64,000 bases of DNA from Branchipolynoe longqiensis (GCA_030323885.1 CM059199.1:37890590-37954589); one strand, 5' to 3'. Counted from the stretch's first letter, positions 53,223 through 63,230 are shown. A program made the numbers and translations. The notes: generated by a model not told the origin, from the sequence alone.

Positions 53223-53758
53223 AGAGGTGCACATACACACATACATACACACATATACACATACACACATACATATACAGATACATACATATACACATAG
53301 ATACATACATATACACATACATACACACATACATACACACATAGAAGCATACATACACACATATATACATATACATATGCACATACCTACATACACACAT
53401 ACAAGCATACATACACATACATATACACATACATACATATACACACATACATATACACACATACATATATACATACATATACACACATACACACATACAT
53501 ACACACCTACAGATACACACATACAAACACACCTACAGACACACCTACATACACACGTACAGACATATACATACACACCTACAGACACATACATACACAC
53601 ATACAGACACACCTACATACACATACATACACACTTAGAAGTTACAGACACACATACAGACACACTTACAGATGCACCTACAGACACACATACTCACACA
53701 CATACTCATATACATACACACACACAGACACACCTACATGCACACATACACACACACA
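53223..53758. repeat. (ACACATACAT)n microsatellite
   Basis: About 540 bp of CACATACATACAC-type repeat with ACAGACACACCTAC variants on the right. Frames on both strands (up to 262 codons) are artefacts. Confidence 0.95.
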
Positions 53759-54112
53759 TGCTGGGCAATCGCTCTGTGACGAAAGGAGATGGGCGCTATC
53801 GTGAGTCAGCAGGATTGAATGTCAGTCTGCGCGTAATGCGCATGCGCCACAATCCGCTGGTGCGCAGCGGTAACAATGTCCTGCCCGCCGCAGCCAGCCC
53901 CGTAATAAGCTGTTCCTGGTTCAACTGGAGGTCAGCGGACGCGCCTGCGTACTGGCGCCGGGGCGAAACACTGCATGGCGGTTAAGATCGCCGTGCGCTG
54001 GCCTGCCGTAGAGATTGCCCCCGGGGCGGTGCAGTGTGGCCGACCGCGTATCCGTGTCGGGTGTTTGAGTGGTGTGGCTGGAGTTTGTCATAGTGCAAGC
54101 GGACAAGTAAAG
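53759..54112. other. CpG-rich unique stretch
   Basis: Dense CpG and a 69-codon frame from 53975 (MAVKIAVRWPAVEIAPG) that runs into a SINE. A promoter-like island is possible, but no splice site or domain supports a gene. Confidence 0.35.
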
Positions 54113-54115
54113 GAT

Positions 54116-54502
54116 TGTTTGTTTGTTGGGCTTCTTCGGCCTAGGAACATGTATGGTCCTACCAGGACTAGTACCGACGTGTGACAGTGCACACTCATGA
54201 CAATGTTTTTTGTTTGTACAATTACAATGATGACAGTGACAATGATTTTATGTTGGCGACTTAATAGTGCTGCCCCACTGGGAGACCCAAGCATTACCCA
54301 ATATCCTACTCAGTCACATTATCCTGTTACTAAGCTAACCAGCTCTTGCCCTATCCTAGTACTGGTAGTGATGAGCGCTAGGCTAGGTAGCGACATGCAT
54401 ACATTTTTGTACATCATTAGCTTGACTCGGCCGGTTTTTACCTCCCGACCATCCGCATGGCAAGTCTGTGCTCTACCGATTCGGCCACTGCGTTTGGTAG
54501 GG
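54116..54502 (-). mobile_element. SINE-B, antisense (head ii), internal insertion
   Basis: The tail starts GGGCTTCTTCGGCCTAGGAAC. An insertion of about 50 bp of ACAATGATGACAGTGACAATG splits CACTCATGGCGAC. The head ends TTCGGCCACTGCGTTTGG. Confidence 0.82.
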
Positions 54503-54699
54503 CGGCATGTAATCGTTTATTTTGGTGCAAAGTCGTGAGCATCGCTGGGCAGGCGGTTCTGTTCACAAGAATCCCCCTGTAAAATATTCCGATATACGGC
54601 ATAGGGGGGAATGCAAATGTTCTATTACTGATCGGTGTACATGACCAGGCGCCTGTATATATATATATGTATGGGCTTGTGGTGCCTGAGTAGGATGTA

Positions 54700-55095
54700 A
54701 ATAGTGGTGCTGGCAGGTCTGGGTCTGAGTGCACTCAGGGCCTACCCCCTCTGCGGTGTTAGGGATCACCACACTCAAAGGTCAAGGTTGGTGGTGGCCA
54801 TGGGGCCATACAGCTTGGTGGTGGTGGGCAGACCACTGGTATCCATGGGGACCAGGAATGCTGGATCCCTATTGGAAGGGCCAAGAATGCTTGTTTTCCA
54901 TTGGGGGAAAAGGGTGGGGTGATGCTCTACAATGAACCCATGTAACCATATAAATAATAAACCAGAGGGCTTGACTCTCTCTTCTTTACACTTAATTCTA
55001 CTCTTCCTTTCTCATTGTCTGTATTGATTTCACCATAGCCTGTCTACACAACCACAGATTCGAGCCTTAGATTTTACACCCCTGTTCCAACACTA
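54700..55095 (+). other. Possible LTR- or promoter-like stretch
   Basis: A TATAAATAATAAA at about 54949 combines a TATA-like and a poly(A)-like signal. It is followed by a pyrimidine-rich segment and ends near CTGTTCCAACA. TGTTAGGGATCACC at 54758 could be an LTR start, but no matching TSD or second LTR is present. Confidence 0.25.
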
Positions 55096-55106
55096 TAAAA
55101 TGACGT

Positions 55107-55235
55107 TGTTTAAATCTGCATAATCTGATCTAATCATAAAATTGTCAAAACCGTAAATACTTATCTAAATTTGATCCTACATATTGAACTTACATACTGG
55201 TGCAGTTTGGTAATGTCCTGAGATGCTTAAAAGCA
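55107..55235. repeat. TTAA-family arm fragment
   Basis: TTTAAATCTGCATAATCTGATC...CATACTGGTGCAG is the left third of the family. Confidence 0.7.
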
Positions 55236-55439
55236 GTCCCCGCTGACACTCAAACACGTTTTACTGAGTTGTGTTGATTTGTTGGCCGTGTACCAACAAT
55301 TTTATACTGCAGACAGTATGCATGACCTTTTTACTAAAGTAAAACAAGAAAACAATTTCGCCTTTTTGAGGTCACCTGGTCTGTATCACCTCATATAATT
55401 TACTAAATAAATTCTATCAATTAGTAATAAAACCTTTTA
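55236..55439. other. Unknown, possibly part of the following retroelement 3' UTR
   Basis: Unique in this window and lies directly upstream of the ATCA-tailed segment. Confidence 0.3.
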
Positions 55440-55652
55440 TTTTTTTGTCATGAATTGTATTACCCATGGCCACAAATATATAATTGTGAGCTTTTTAATT
55501 TAATGAGTGTCTATTGACAGATAATTGATTGTATGCTTTTTCATGTAAAAGGGATGGTCTGAATAAAAACGAAACAGTTCTCACCGTGAATATGTCCTAT
55601 GCTGTTGACATGGCATAAAGCAACCACCAATCAATCAATCAATCAATCTGCT
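55440..55652 (+). repeat. Retroelement 3' end with (ATCA)n tail
   Basis: ATAATTGTGAGCTTTTTAATTTAATGAG...GCATAAAGCAACCACCAATC(AATC)n matches 15215-15487. Confidence 0.65.
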
Positions 55653-55670
55653 TAAAAACATGAAATATAA

Positions 55671-55840
55671 ATGAAAGATTCACCTCCAGTATGCAACAAG
55701 AAGTTAACGACGAACAGGTTTAAATCAAATTAAGCAAGCTGTGGAGGATCTGGTTCCAGTGATCAATGTTTATCTATATTGGCATGGAATTGATGAACTG
55801 GGAGAGAATGCATACACAAAGATGGCCGCCATCAACCAAC
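55671..55840. repeat. 9-bp-TSD element, half copy (copy 4)
   Basis: GAAAGATTCACCTCCAGTATG and TATCTATATTGGCATGGAATTG...AAGATGGCCGCCATC follow the left half of copies 2 and 3. The right half and terminal repeat are missing. Confidence 0.65.
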
Positions 55841-55955
55841 CATCTGATACTTTTTTCTAGAACTAGAAGGTTCTTTAGCAGCCCGGTCCTGAAAACAGGG
55901 ATGTGGGAGTAACTAGCTAACCATATGTGTGTGTGTGTATATGTGTATACATATA

Positions 55956-56133
55956 CACTCAAACCTCTCTATATCGACCCCTCCACAAGTCGACCACTCC
56001 CCTATATCGATCACTTCATTTGGATCCCCACAATACCATTGTAACCATATTCTAACTCCCTAAACCGATCACCTCCCTAAATGGACCACTTAAAATCGGT
56101 CCCATGGTCAGTCGATTTAGAGAGGGTTTACTG
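55956..56133. mobile_element. pogo/Tc1-mariner-like MITE, copy 1
   Basis: The ends CACTCAAACCTCTCTA and TAGAGAGGGTTTACTG lie at TA on each side. CAGTAAAACCTCTCTA-type ends with TA targets are typical of Tigger/pogo-like elements. 178 bp, no transposase. Confidence 0.83.
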
Positions 56134-56177
56134 TATATATATATACATACATACATACATACATACATACATACATA

Positions 56178-56709
56178 CAGTAAAACCTCCCTAACCAACA
56201 ACCAGAGGGGTGGCCGAATGAGTTAGAGCGTCCGTCTCCCGTGTTGATAGATCGTGGGGTTGTGGGTTCGAACCCTGGTGGAGTCAAACCAATGAATTAC
56301 AAATTTATACTTATTGCTTCCTAGCCTGGCGCTCGGCATTATTAGGTTAGGGCAAGGACTGGTTGGCTCAGTGTCAGGATAATGTGACTGAGTGGGATAT
56401 CAGGTGATGGTGCTGGTGGCCAGGTCTTCGAGTGGGGCAGCACTATAAATTCGCCATGAGTGCGCACTGTCACAAGTAAGTACCCGTCCTGATATGACCT
56501 TAGATGTTGCTAGGACGTAAAACAACAACAACAAAACAAAAACCCTACCCGACCACCTCCACTAATCGACCACTCCCCTAGATCGATCACTTTATTTGGG
56601 TCCCCACTATACCATTGTAACCATATTCTAACTCCCTAAACTGATCACCTCCCTAAATGGACCACTTAAAGTCGGTCCCACGGTCGGTCGGTTTAGAGAG
56701 GCTTTTCTG
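56178..56709. mobile_element. pogo/Tc1-mariner-like MITE, copy 2, with SINE
   Basis: Starts CAGTAAAACCTCCCTA after TA (56176-56177) and ends TAGAGAGGCTTTTCTG before TA (56710-56711). The body matches copy 1, apart from the SINE-B inserted near the left end. Confidence 0.85.
56195..56552 (+). mobile_element. SINE-B in the pogo-like MITE (head i, tail 1)
   Basis: The head GGGGTGGCCGAATGAGTTAG, complete body and tail GCTAGGACGTAAAAC end in an (AAC)n run. CCCTAACC before and CCCTACC after are an approximate TSD. Confidence 0.85.
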
Positions 56710-56711
56710 TA

Positions 56712-56970
56712 TATAGTTTGCTGGTTTCATCTGCTAACAACTGGCAGCTTGCAGAAATCAAATAATGCAAAAGGCACATGTCGGGTGCGCGCCCAAGAAA
56801 AAGTAGCCGGTTCTTAGGGATACTCCATGCTGCAGTTATGTGGGCGGAGAGGGCGGGCGGGAGGCGGGGCGGATTCCCGTCCAGTTCCCGCTTCCACCAC
56901 TAGATGGCCTGGCTTTTGTTCTGTTTTTGTGCGTTTCTCTGTAAGCTGTCAGTCACTCTGACTGGATTAT
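56712..56970. other. Unique, moderately GC-rich; no gene
   Basis: No feature supported. Confidence 0.4.
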
Positions 56971-57171
56971 TTAAAGTTGCACAGTTCTAGTGGTTTTGGG
57001 TTTCTCATTAAGATCGTTATAATCGACCATGCTTTAATTTGAAGCAACTATGATTTAAAATTACTAACTTTGGAGATATCTCAAGTGGAAGTATACATAA
57101 TAATGCTACAACTGAGGCATGTTCTATTAAATTGACTTACTATGACCTTCTATGTAACAACACATACTTAA

Positions 57172-57953
57172 ATTTGCATAGTCCGATGAAACATCAAATT
57201 TTCAAAACAAAAAAAACTCACCTAGATTTAATTCTACATATCTAACTTAGATACTGAGGCACTTATTAAGCATTTATTGCCACATAGAGGGGAATACTGA
57301 GGCAAGTTAATATAACCCATTACTACAGAAGGCTATGGTATCAGTGTTTTGACTAGATAAAAGATTCACCCCGTACTGACACTGACAGTGCAGGGGTGAA
57401 AACCAACCCATTAGAAAAGCTGGCGAAGAATTTCGACATGCTGGGGAAATTAATTGAGTGAATAATGTCTTAATTTATGAAGCAAAATATATTCTTTATA
57501 TATGTTTTTATATTTACCCGCTACCTTTGAGTTTTATCAATATAATCAAACATCTAGTTTAATAAGATTTTAAAGTGAAATCGACGGCGTTCTATGGCCA
57601 CCATCTTGTCTTTTTGCATTCTCTCCCATTTCACCAACTGTGTGCCGATATAAGTATCCATTTGATAGTGGAGGCAGGCATTCTACTTCCTGTTCCATAC
57701 TAAAGCTATTTTCGCCCGTATTTACACTACGTTGTCGTTCACCCGTGTACACGCACGGGGTGAATCTTTTATCTATGTTTTGACGTGCTTGCCAAAATTA
57801 ATTTTGCATGGTTGCACTTCAAATATGTCAAAAGTTATTCACTTAAAATAAAAGTTACTTCAAGCTAAAGTAAGGTACATTATAATGATCAACCTAATGT
57901 AGTTAGTTATCTGAGAAAATGTCAGAAACTCAAAACCATCGGACTATGAAACT
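57172..57953. mobile_element. TTAA element, inner, hit by a 9-bp-TSD element
   Basis: Bounded by TTAA at 57168-57171 and 57954-57957. The ends are ATTTGCATAGTCCGATG and CATCGGACTATGAAACT. Without the 57354-57775 insertion and one TSD copy it is about 351 bp, the family's normal size. Confidence 0.88.
57354..57775. mobile_element. 9-bp-TSD TIR element, copy 3
   Basis: A 422-bp element flanked by TGTTTTGAC at 57345-57353 and 57776-57784. The ends are TAGATAAAAGATTCACCCC and GGGGTGAATCTTTTATCTA. It lines up with copy 1 (1120-1536) along most of its length, so these two are the closest pair. Confidence 0.93.
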
Positions 57954-58056
57954 TTAATAAATGCACCACTATCTAAGTTGAATATGTAGCTTTAAATCTA
58001 GATAGGTGTTTTAGATTAGAAAATGTGATTCTTTTATCGGACGATACAACTTTTAA

Positions 58057-59603
58057 TGTAGCAGTCACACTACGACGACAAGGGGGTGACGACAGCCCGG
58101 CGACTGGGATTTTGTGAAATCCCGACGACATATGCAAATTCGGGCTAAGTTGGACGACAATCGGACGACATCGGGACATCAAACGGGACGACAGCGGGAC
58201 GACAGTGTCTGTGTCTGTGTGTGTGACTGTGTCTCTGTGTGTGTCTCTATGTGTGTGTCTGTGTCTCTATGTGTGTGTCTGTGTCTCTGTGTGTGTCTCT
58301 GTGTGTGTGACTCTGTGTCTCTGTGTATCTCTCTATGTGTGTGTCTGTGTCTCTATGTGTGTGTCTGTGTCTCTGTGTGTGACTCTGTGTGTGTCTCTGT
58401 GAGTGAGAGTGAGAGTCAGACTGAGAGTGAGAGTCAGACTGAGAGTGAGAGTGAAAGTCAGAGTCAGACTGAGAGTGAGAGTGAGAGTCAGACTGAGAGT
58501 GAGAGTCAGACTGCGAGTGAGAGTTAGAGTCAGACTGAGAGTGAGAGTGAGAGTCAGACTGAGAGTGAGAGTCAGACTGAGAGTGAGAGTCAGACTGAGA
58601 GTGAGAGTGAGAGTCAGACTGAGAGTGAGAGTCAGACTGAGAGTGAGAGTCAGACTGAGAGTGAGAGTCAGCATCAGACTGAGAGTGAGAGTCATACTGA
58701 TAGTGAGAGTGAGAGTCAGACTGAGAGTGAGAGTCAGACTGAGAGTGAGAGTCAGAGTCAGACTGAGAGTCAGAGTGAAAGTCAGACTGAGAGTGAGAGT
58801 CAGAGTCAGACTGAGAGTGAGAGTCAGAGTCAGACTGAGAGTGAGAGTCAGACTGAGAGTGAGAGTCAGACTGAGAGTGAGAGTGAGAGTCAGACTGAGA
58901 GTGAGGCACACACAGAGACACAGACACAGACACACAGAGATACAGACACACACACAGACACAGACACACACAGACACACACAGAGACACAGACACACACA
59001 GAGACACAGACACCCACACAGACACAGACACACACACAGAAACACATACACACACAGAGACACAGACACACACAGAGACACAGACACACACACAGAGACA
59101 CAGACACACACACAGACACACACAGAGACACATACACACACACAGACACAGACACACACAGACAGAGACACACACACAGACACAGAGACACACACATAGA
59201 CACACACATATACCCACACACACATAGACACACACATAGACACACATAGACACACATAGACACACATAGACACACATAGACACACACCTGGAAAGTAGCC
59301 CGCGAAGGATAAAATACCGCGGTAGACACCTCCGACTCTTTGATGAGTAGATGACGATAGCGCGCGACAGTGCCGCGACAGTGCCGCAACATCGGCTGTC
59401 ATCGCCTGTCGTCGAAATTTTTCAACATGTCCAAAACACCCACGACAACCCGGCGACAGTCGAGAAACAGTGGAGAAACTGGAGGTGTCGCGGAGGTGTC
59501 GCGGTGACACCTGCACGACACCCGCGCGACAATCGACGACAGACCGGAAGTCGCTGTCGCAGGGCTGTCGTCACCCCCTTGTCGTCGTAGTGTGACAGCC
59601 ACA
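58057..59603. mobile_element. Large Harbinger-type TIR element D, copy 2
   Basis: The ends TGTAGCAGTCACACTACGAC and the complement of GTAGTGTGACAGCCACA are flanked by TAA (58054-58056 and 59604-59606). The left TAA lies within the TTAA that closes the outer TTAA element. The subterminal regions match copy 1, but the centre is a 1.1-kb microsatellite/minisatellite instead of the 72-bp units. Confidence 0.9.
58205..59290. repeat. Three-part palindromic satellite inside element D copy 2
   Basis: TGTGTCTC/TGTGTGTCTG repeats (58205-58400), then GAGAGTCAGACTGAGAGT repeats (58401-58907), then ACACACAGAGACACAG repeats (58908-59290). The outer arms are inverted relative to each other. Frames of up to 381 codons in it are artefacts. 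Confidence 0.93.
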
Positions 59604-59651
59604 TAACGAGCACACTACTAATCACTCACAGACCTGACCACCGGAACTTGT

Positions 59652-59980
59652 TACCGGACTCCGTGGCCGGATCGGTAGAGCGTGGGCATCCTGTGCGGGA
59701 GATCGGATGTTCTGTTCCCGGTCGTGTCAAACCAATGACTTATAACATTGATACATGTCGCTTCCTAGCCTGGTGCTCGGCATTAATAGGATAAGGCAAG
59801 GACTTGTTAGTTCAGTGTCAGGATAATGTGATTGAGTGGGATATCAGGCCATGGTGCTGGTGGCCTGATTTCCCAGTGGGGCAACACTATAAAGTCATCA
59901 TGAGTGTGCACTGTCACAAGCCGGTACCTATCCTGATATGGCCTTAGATGTTTCCAGGTAAAACTCCAACAGCCAACCAG
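59652..59980 (+). mobile_element. SINE-B, full length (head ii, tail 1)
   Basis: The head CTCCGTGGCCGGATCGGTAG, full body and tail TTTCCAGGTAAAACTCC are present. Confidence 0.87.
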
Positions 59981-60235
59981 AACTTGTTACCAGGATGAAA
60001 GGTTTTCGTCTTTTTTTGTGAAACAAAAAAACCCCAAAACTAACATAGGATACGATAACCCCTCATAGGGTCAGCACTCCCAGAGAATAGGACAAACTTA
60101 TTTGAAGCAAGATGTATGCATTTCAATTTGCACCGAATATAACAATATAATCTGATACTCCTAGGGTCAGCAGTGACGAAAAATAATGCTGTTAATAATG
60201 GCCTGGTTTAAAAAAAAAAGCCAATATACCACTAA
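59981..60235. other. Unique; no gene
   Basis: Short direct motif AGGGTCAGCA occurs twice (60067 and 60162). No other feature. Confidence 0.4.
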
Positions 60236-60237
60236 CC

Positions 60238-60603
60238 ACAAGATGAGATGGCTGAATAAGTTAAGCGCCTGGCTCCCATTTTGATGGGTCATGGCGTTCG
60301 AACCCTGGTCAAGTCAAATCAATGACTTAAACAGTGAAGGCCCCCCCCCCCCCCTCCTCCGCACCTAATAGGGTAGCGCAAGGACTAGTTAGCTTGGAGC
60401 TAGGGAATAATAGGATAGGGCAATGTCTGGTTAGCTCTGTATCAGGTTAATATGACTGAGTATGATATCGGGTCATGGTGCTGGTCGCCTGATGTCCCAG
60501 TGGGACAGCACTATAAAGTCACAATGAGTGGGCACTGTCACAAGTCAGTCCCCATCCTGATATGACCTTAGATATTGCCTAGACATAAAACTCCAACAAC
60601 CAA
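60238..60603 (+). mobile_element. SINE-B (head i, tail 1), with poly-C
   Basis: The head GAGATGGCTGAATAAGTTAAG is followed by a body interrupted by poly-C (60339-60352) and a short duplication of the GGGCAAGGACTAGTTAGCT block. Confidence 0.8.
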
Positions 60604-60605
60604 CA

Positions 60606-60684
60606 AACTGTCACAAGTTGGTACCCATTCTGATATGACCTGAGATGTTGCCAGGACGTAAAATTCCGACAACCAACCAACGTA
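60606..60684 (+). repeat. SINE-B 3' end duplicated in tandem
   Basis: ACTGTCACAAGTTGGTACCC...GCCAGGACGTAAAATTCC repeats the tail of the preceding copy. Confidence 0.8.
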
Positions 60685-61105
60685 ACTTCATTGTCCCCAC
60701 TTGACCTATTAACCTGATTCTCCATGCCCCCCTTCCGATTCCCCCCACTCCCACCCCCACATAACCTGGCCATAGCAGCTTGACCTCCCAGTGTCGTACT
60801 ATTACTAGCAAGTAAACCATTACGCTGGTTACGCCATGTGTCGTCAAAACAAAGCTCCTCCCACCGGTAACCTGCGTACAGTCGGCGGGCGTCCGTCATA
60901 ACAGTAGGCCGGCAGGAGGCCGGGGACCAGCGACCGGTCCTGCATAAGAGCCGGTAACGGCCGGTAAGGTGTGAGATTATCGCCCATTAGCGTAAATCAC
61001 CGTAACCCTCACAGCGCGCTGGTCACCAGCGTATCCCTCCTCATAGGGGTTGAGTAAAATGTACAACTTAAAATTGCGTAGTCCTATGATTCTGAGTGAC
61101 TTTTT
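60685..61105. other. Unique, CpG-moderate; no gene
   Basis: GGCCGG-rich motifs near 60907-60967. A TTAA-family-like trace (TTAAAATTGCGTAGTCCTATG) lies near 61068-61090. Confidence 0.4.
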
Positions 61106-61108
61106 TGT

Positions 61109-61242
61109 CATGGTGCTGGCAGCCTGATTTCACAATGGTGAAGCACTATAAAGTGGCCATGAATGCGCACTGTGACAAGTCGGTACTCGTCCTGATATGA
61201 CCTTATATGTTGCCAGGATGTAAAATTCAAACAACCAACCAC
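61109..61242 (+). repeat. SINE-B 3' half
   Basis: TCATGGTGCTGGCAGCCTG to GCCAGGATGTAAAATTC. Confidence 0.78.
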
Positions 61243-61249
61243 ACGTGAC

Positions 61250-61265
61250 TTGCATACATATATGG

Positions 61266-61300
<35 letters not shown>

Positions 61301-61435
61301 AACATACATACATACATACATACATGCGTGCGTGCGTGCGTGCGTGCATGCATGCATGCATACATACATACATACATACATACATACATACATACATACA
61401 TGCATACATACATACATGCATACATAAATACATAT
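61250..61435. repeat. (CATA)n with (CGTG)n core
   Basis: CATA/CACA tetramers around a CGTG/CATG centre at 61325-61358. All frames are artefacts. Confidence 0.93.
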
Positions 61436-61714
61436 AATGCACTTACATACAAATTACAATGCACTTACATATATATAATATATGCATGATATTTAAAAAA
61501 CCATACAGCGCATAGCTTATACAGGATCCAGACCACGGCAACGAGTGTCATGGCGGTGGTGAAAATGGAAATATTTACGAAGTAAAATTGATCTCAATCG
61601 CTACAGGGTTTGAGTTGCGTCAAATTTTACTATTTAACAACTTTCCTTGACAAAAAATAGCATCAGAGTTAATCAGAGTCAATTTGGTGAGATGAAGAAA
61701 ACATTTAACTGAAG
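61436..61714. other. Unique AT-rich; no gene
   Basis: Nothing recognised. Confidence 0.4.
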
Positions 61715-62140
61715 AGATAAGTGCCCGATGTCCTTGTGCTACTACTGATAGTTCATGCATTTAGTCCCTAGCCAAGTGAAAAGGATGACATAGGAAATAT
61801 ATCACAGCTAGGAAATGAGGGCCCGATTTCCTTGTGATACTGATAGTGACAGTTCATGCATATAGTCCCTAGCCAAGTGAAAGGAATGACATAGGAAATA
61901 TATCACAGCTAGGAAATGAGTTAGGTGCCCGATGTCCTTGTGATACTGATAGTGACAGTTCATGCATATAGTCCCTAGCCAAGTGAAAGGAATGTCATAG
62001 GAAATATATCACAGCTAGGAAATGAGTTAGGTGCCCGATGTCCTTGTGATACTGATAGTGACAGTTCATGCATATAGTCCCTAGCCAAGTGAAAGGAATG
62101 TCATAGGAAATATATCACAGCTAGGAAATATATCACAGCT
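61715..62140 (+). repeat. 106-bp tandem repeat, four units
   Basis: GTTCATGCAT begins at 61751, 61852, 61958 and 62064 (steps 101, 106 and 106). The last two units are almost identical, pointing to recent duplication. There is no spacer variation, so it is not a CRISPR. Confidence 0.93.
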
Positions 62141-62210
62141 TATTCTGGCGCTTTGCATTACTAGAATATGGCAAGGAGCAGTGAAATGAAGACTAATTCA
62201 ATTAGTAAGT
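62141..62210 (+). repeat. SINE-B tail-2 fragment
   Basis: GGCGCTTTGCATTACTAGAATATGGCAAGGAGCAGTGAAATGAAGAC matches the junction into tail 2. Confidence 0.6.
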
Positions 62211-62312
62211 GTCAGCCCTTGGAATTGACGTCCGCTGAAACGAAAGTGACATACTCTCATGAAAATATAACATTTTCGCACTCAAAGCACTCATCCTTGA
62301 TTTTTGCATATA

Positions 62313-62475
62313 CAGTAAAACCTCTCTAAACCGACCGACCTTGGGACCAACTTTAAGTGATCCATTTAGGGAGGTGATTGGTTTAGGTAGTTAGAATATG
62401 GTTACAATGGTATTGTTAGGACCCAAATAAAGTAATCGGTATAGGGGAGTGGTCGATTAGTGGAGGTGGTTACTT
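62313..62475. mobile_element. pogo/Tc1-mariner-like MITE, copy 3, one end lost
   Basis: CAGTAAAACCTCTCTAAACC follows TA, and the body runs in the opposite orientation to copies 1 and 2. The right end merges into (GAAA)n before the terminal repeat. Confidence 0.78.
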
Positions 62476-62476
62476 T

Positions 62477-62511
<35 letters not shown>

Positions 62512-62520
62512 AAAGAAGAA
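62476..62520 (+). repeat. (GAAA)n microsatellite
   Basis: About eight GAAA units. Confidence 0.92.
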
Positions 62521-62529
62521 GAACATACT

Positions 62530-62700
62530 TGCGGTTCATATGTCAACATCTGCTGTCATATCAGGCACGCTGCCGTGACTGCGTGCAACACAGTCATGGC
62601 AGCTTTCTAGTGCTGCCCCACTTAGATACCATTTCACCAGCATTGAAATGCAATACTCCACCCGGTCATATTATCCTTACATTGAGACTACCATATTATC
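62530..62700 (-). repeat. SINE-B, old diverged antisense copy
   Basis: CATATCAGGCACGCTGCCGTGACTG and TCTAGTGCTGCCCCACTTAG follow the body with many changes. Confidence 0.55.
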
Positions 62701-62950
62701 ATAGTGGCGCTGACCTCTACTTGAGGATTGACCTTTGGCGTGACTCTGTCCGTAATCCGCGTGACCTAATCGTGACCCAAGCGTGACCTAAGCATTGCCT
62801 AAGTGTGCCCTAATCAGGTCAATGGGGTGTCTATTTGTCACCTGTGGTAACCTTACGACAGCATTACGGCCACGGACCACTTAGCAACTGCCTAGGAGTG
62901 TGAGAGGTGTCAGTCAGCATGCGAGATGCTCCATATGCTCTTATTAGGAC
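62701..62950. other. Unique; degenerate CGTGACCTAA repeats
   Basis: GTGACCTAATCGTGACCCAAGC-like short repeats at 62760-62815; no gene. Confidence 0.4.
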
Positions 62951-63153
62951 CAATTTGGGGTTTTATATCCTAGCAACACTTAAAGTCATATTTGACTGGT
63001 TGTCAGGATAATGTGACTGAGTGGCCTGATTTGTCAGTGAGGCAGCACTATAATTTATAAAGTCGCCATGAGTGCGCACTGTCACAAGTAGCCACCCATG
63101 CTGATATGACCTTAGATGTTGCCAGGGCATAAAGCTCCAACAACCAACCAACC
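62951..63153. repeat. SINE-B fragments, opposite orientations
   Basis: A 35-bp antisense tail piece (62951-62987) abuts a sense 3' half (62990-63150) that ends CCAACAACCAACC. Confidence 0.7.
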
Positions 63154-63230
63154 AACTGCCCAGGAGTGTGAGGTGTCAGTCAACCTGCGTGATGCTCAAT
63201 GTGCTGGTATTAGGACCTGTTTGCTTGTTA

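Larger units (their letters stand above)
56975..58052. mobile_element. TTAA element, outer, hit by a second TTAA element
   Basis: The left part (AGTTGCACAGTTCTAGTGG... to ACACATACTTAA) and right part (TAAATGCACCACTATCTAAG...TATCGGACGATACAACTT) join across 57168-57957 to give a complete family member. It is bounded by TTAA at 56971-56974 and 58053-58056. Confidence 0.85.

Noticed and set aside
53197..53985. 262-codon Thr/His/Ile-rich frame
   Set aside because: Runs through an (ACACATACAT)n microsatellite and out into unique DNA by chance.
54758..55097. Solo LTR (TG...CA with TATA and AATAAA)
   Set aside because: No target duplication and no second LTR or coding part; kept only as a low-confidence note.
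58247..59392. 381-codon minus-strand frame and similar long frames on both strands
   Set aside because: Made entirely of TG/TC and GAGAGTCAGACT repeats inside a TIR element; the protein is a repeat translation.
61715..62140. Possible CRISPR array
   Set aside because: The units are plain 106-bp tandem repeats with no unique spacers, in a eukaryotic context; the 21-22.8 kb array was rejected for the same reason.
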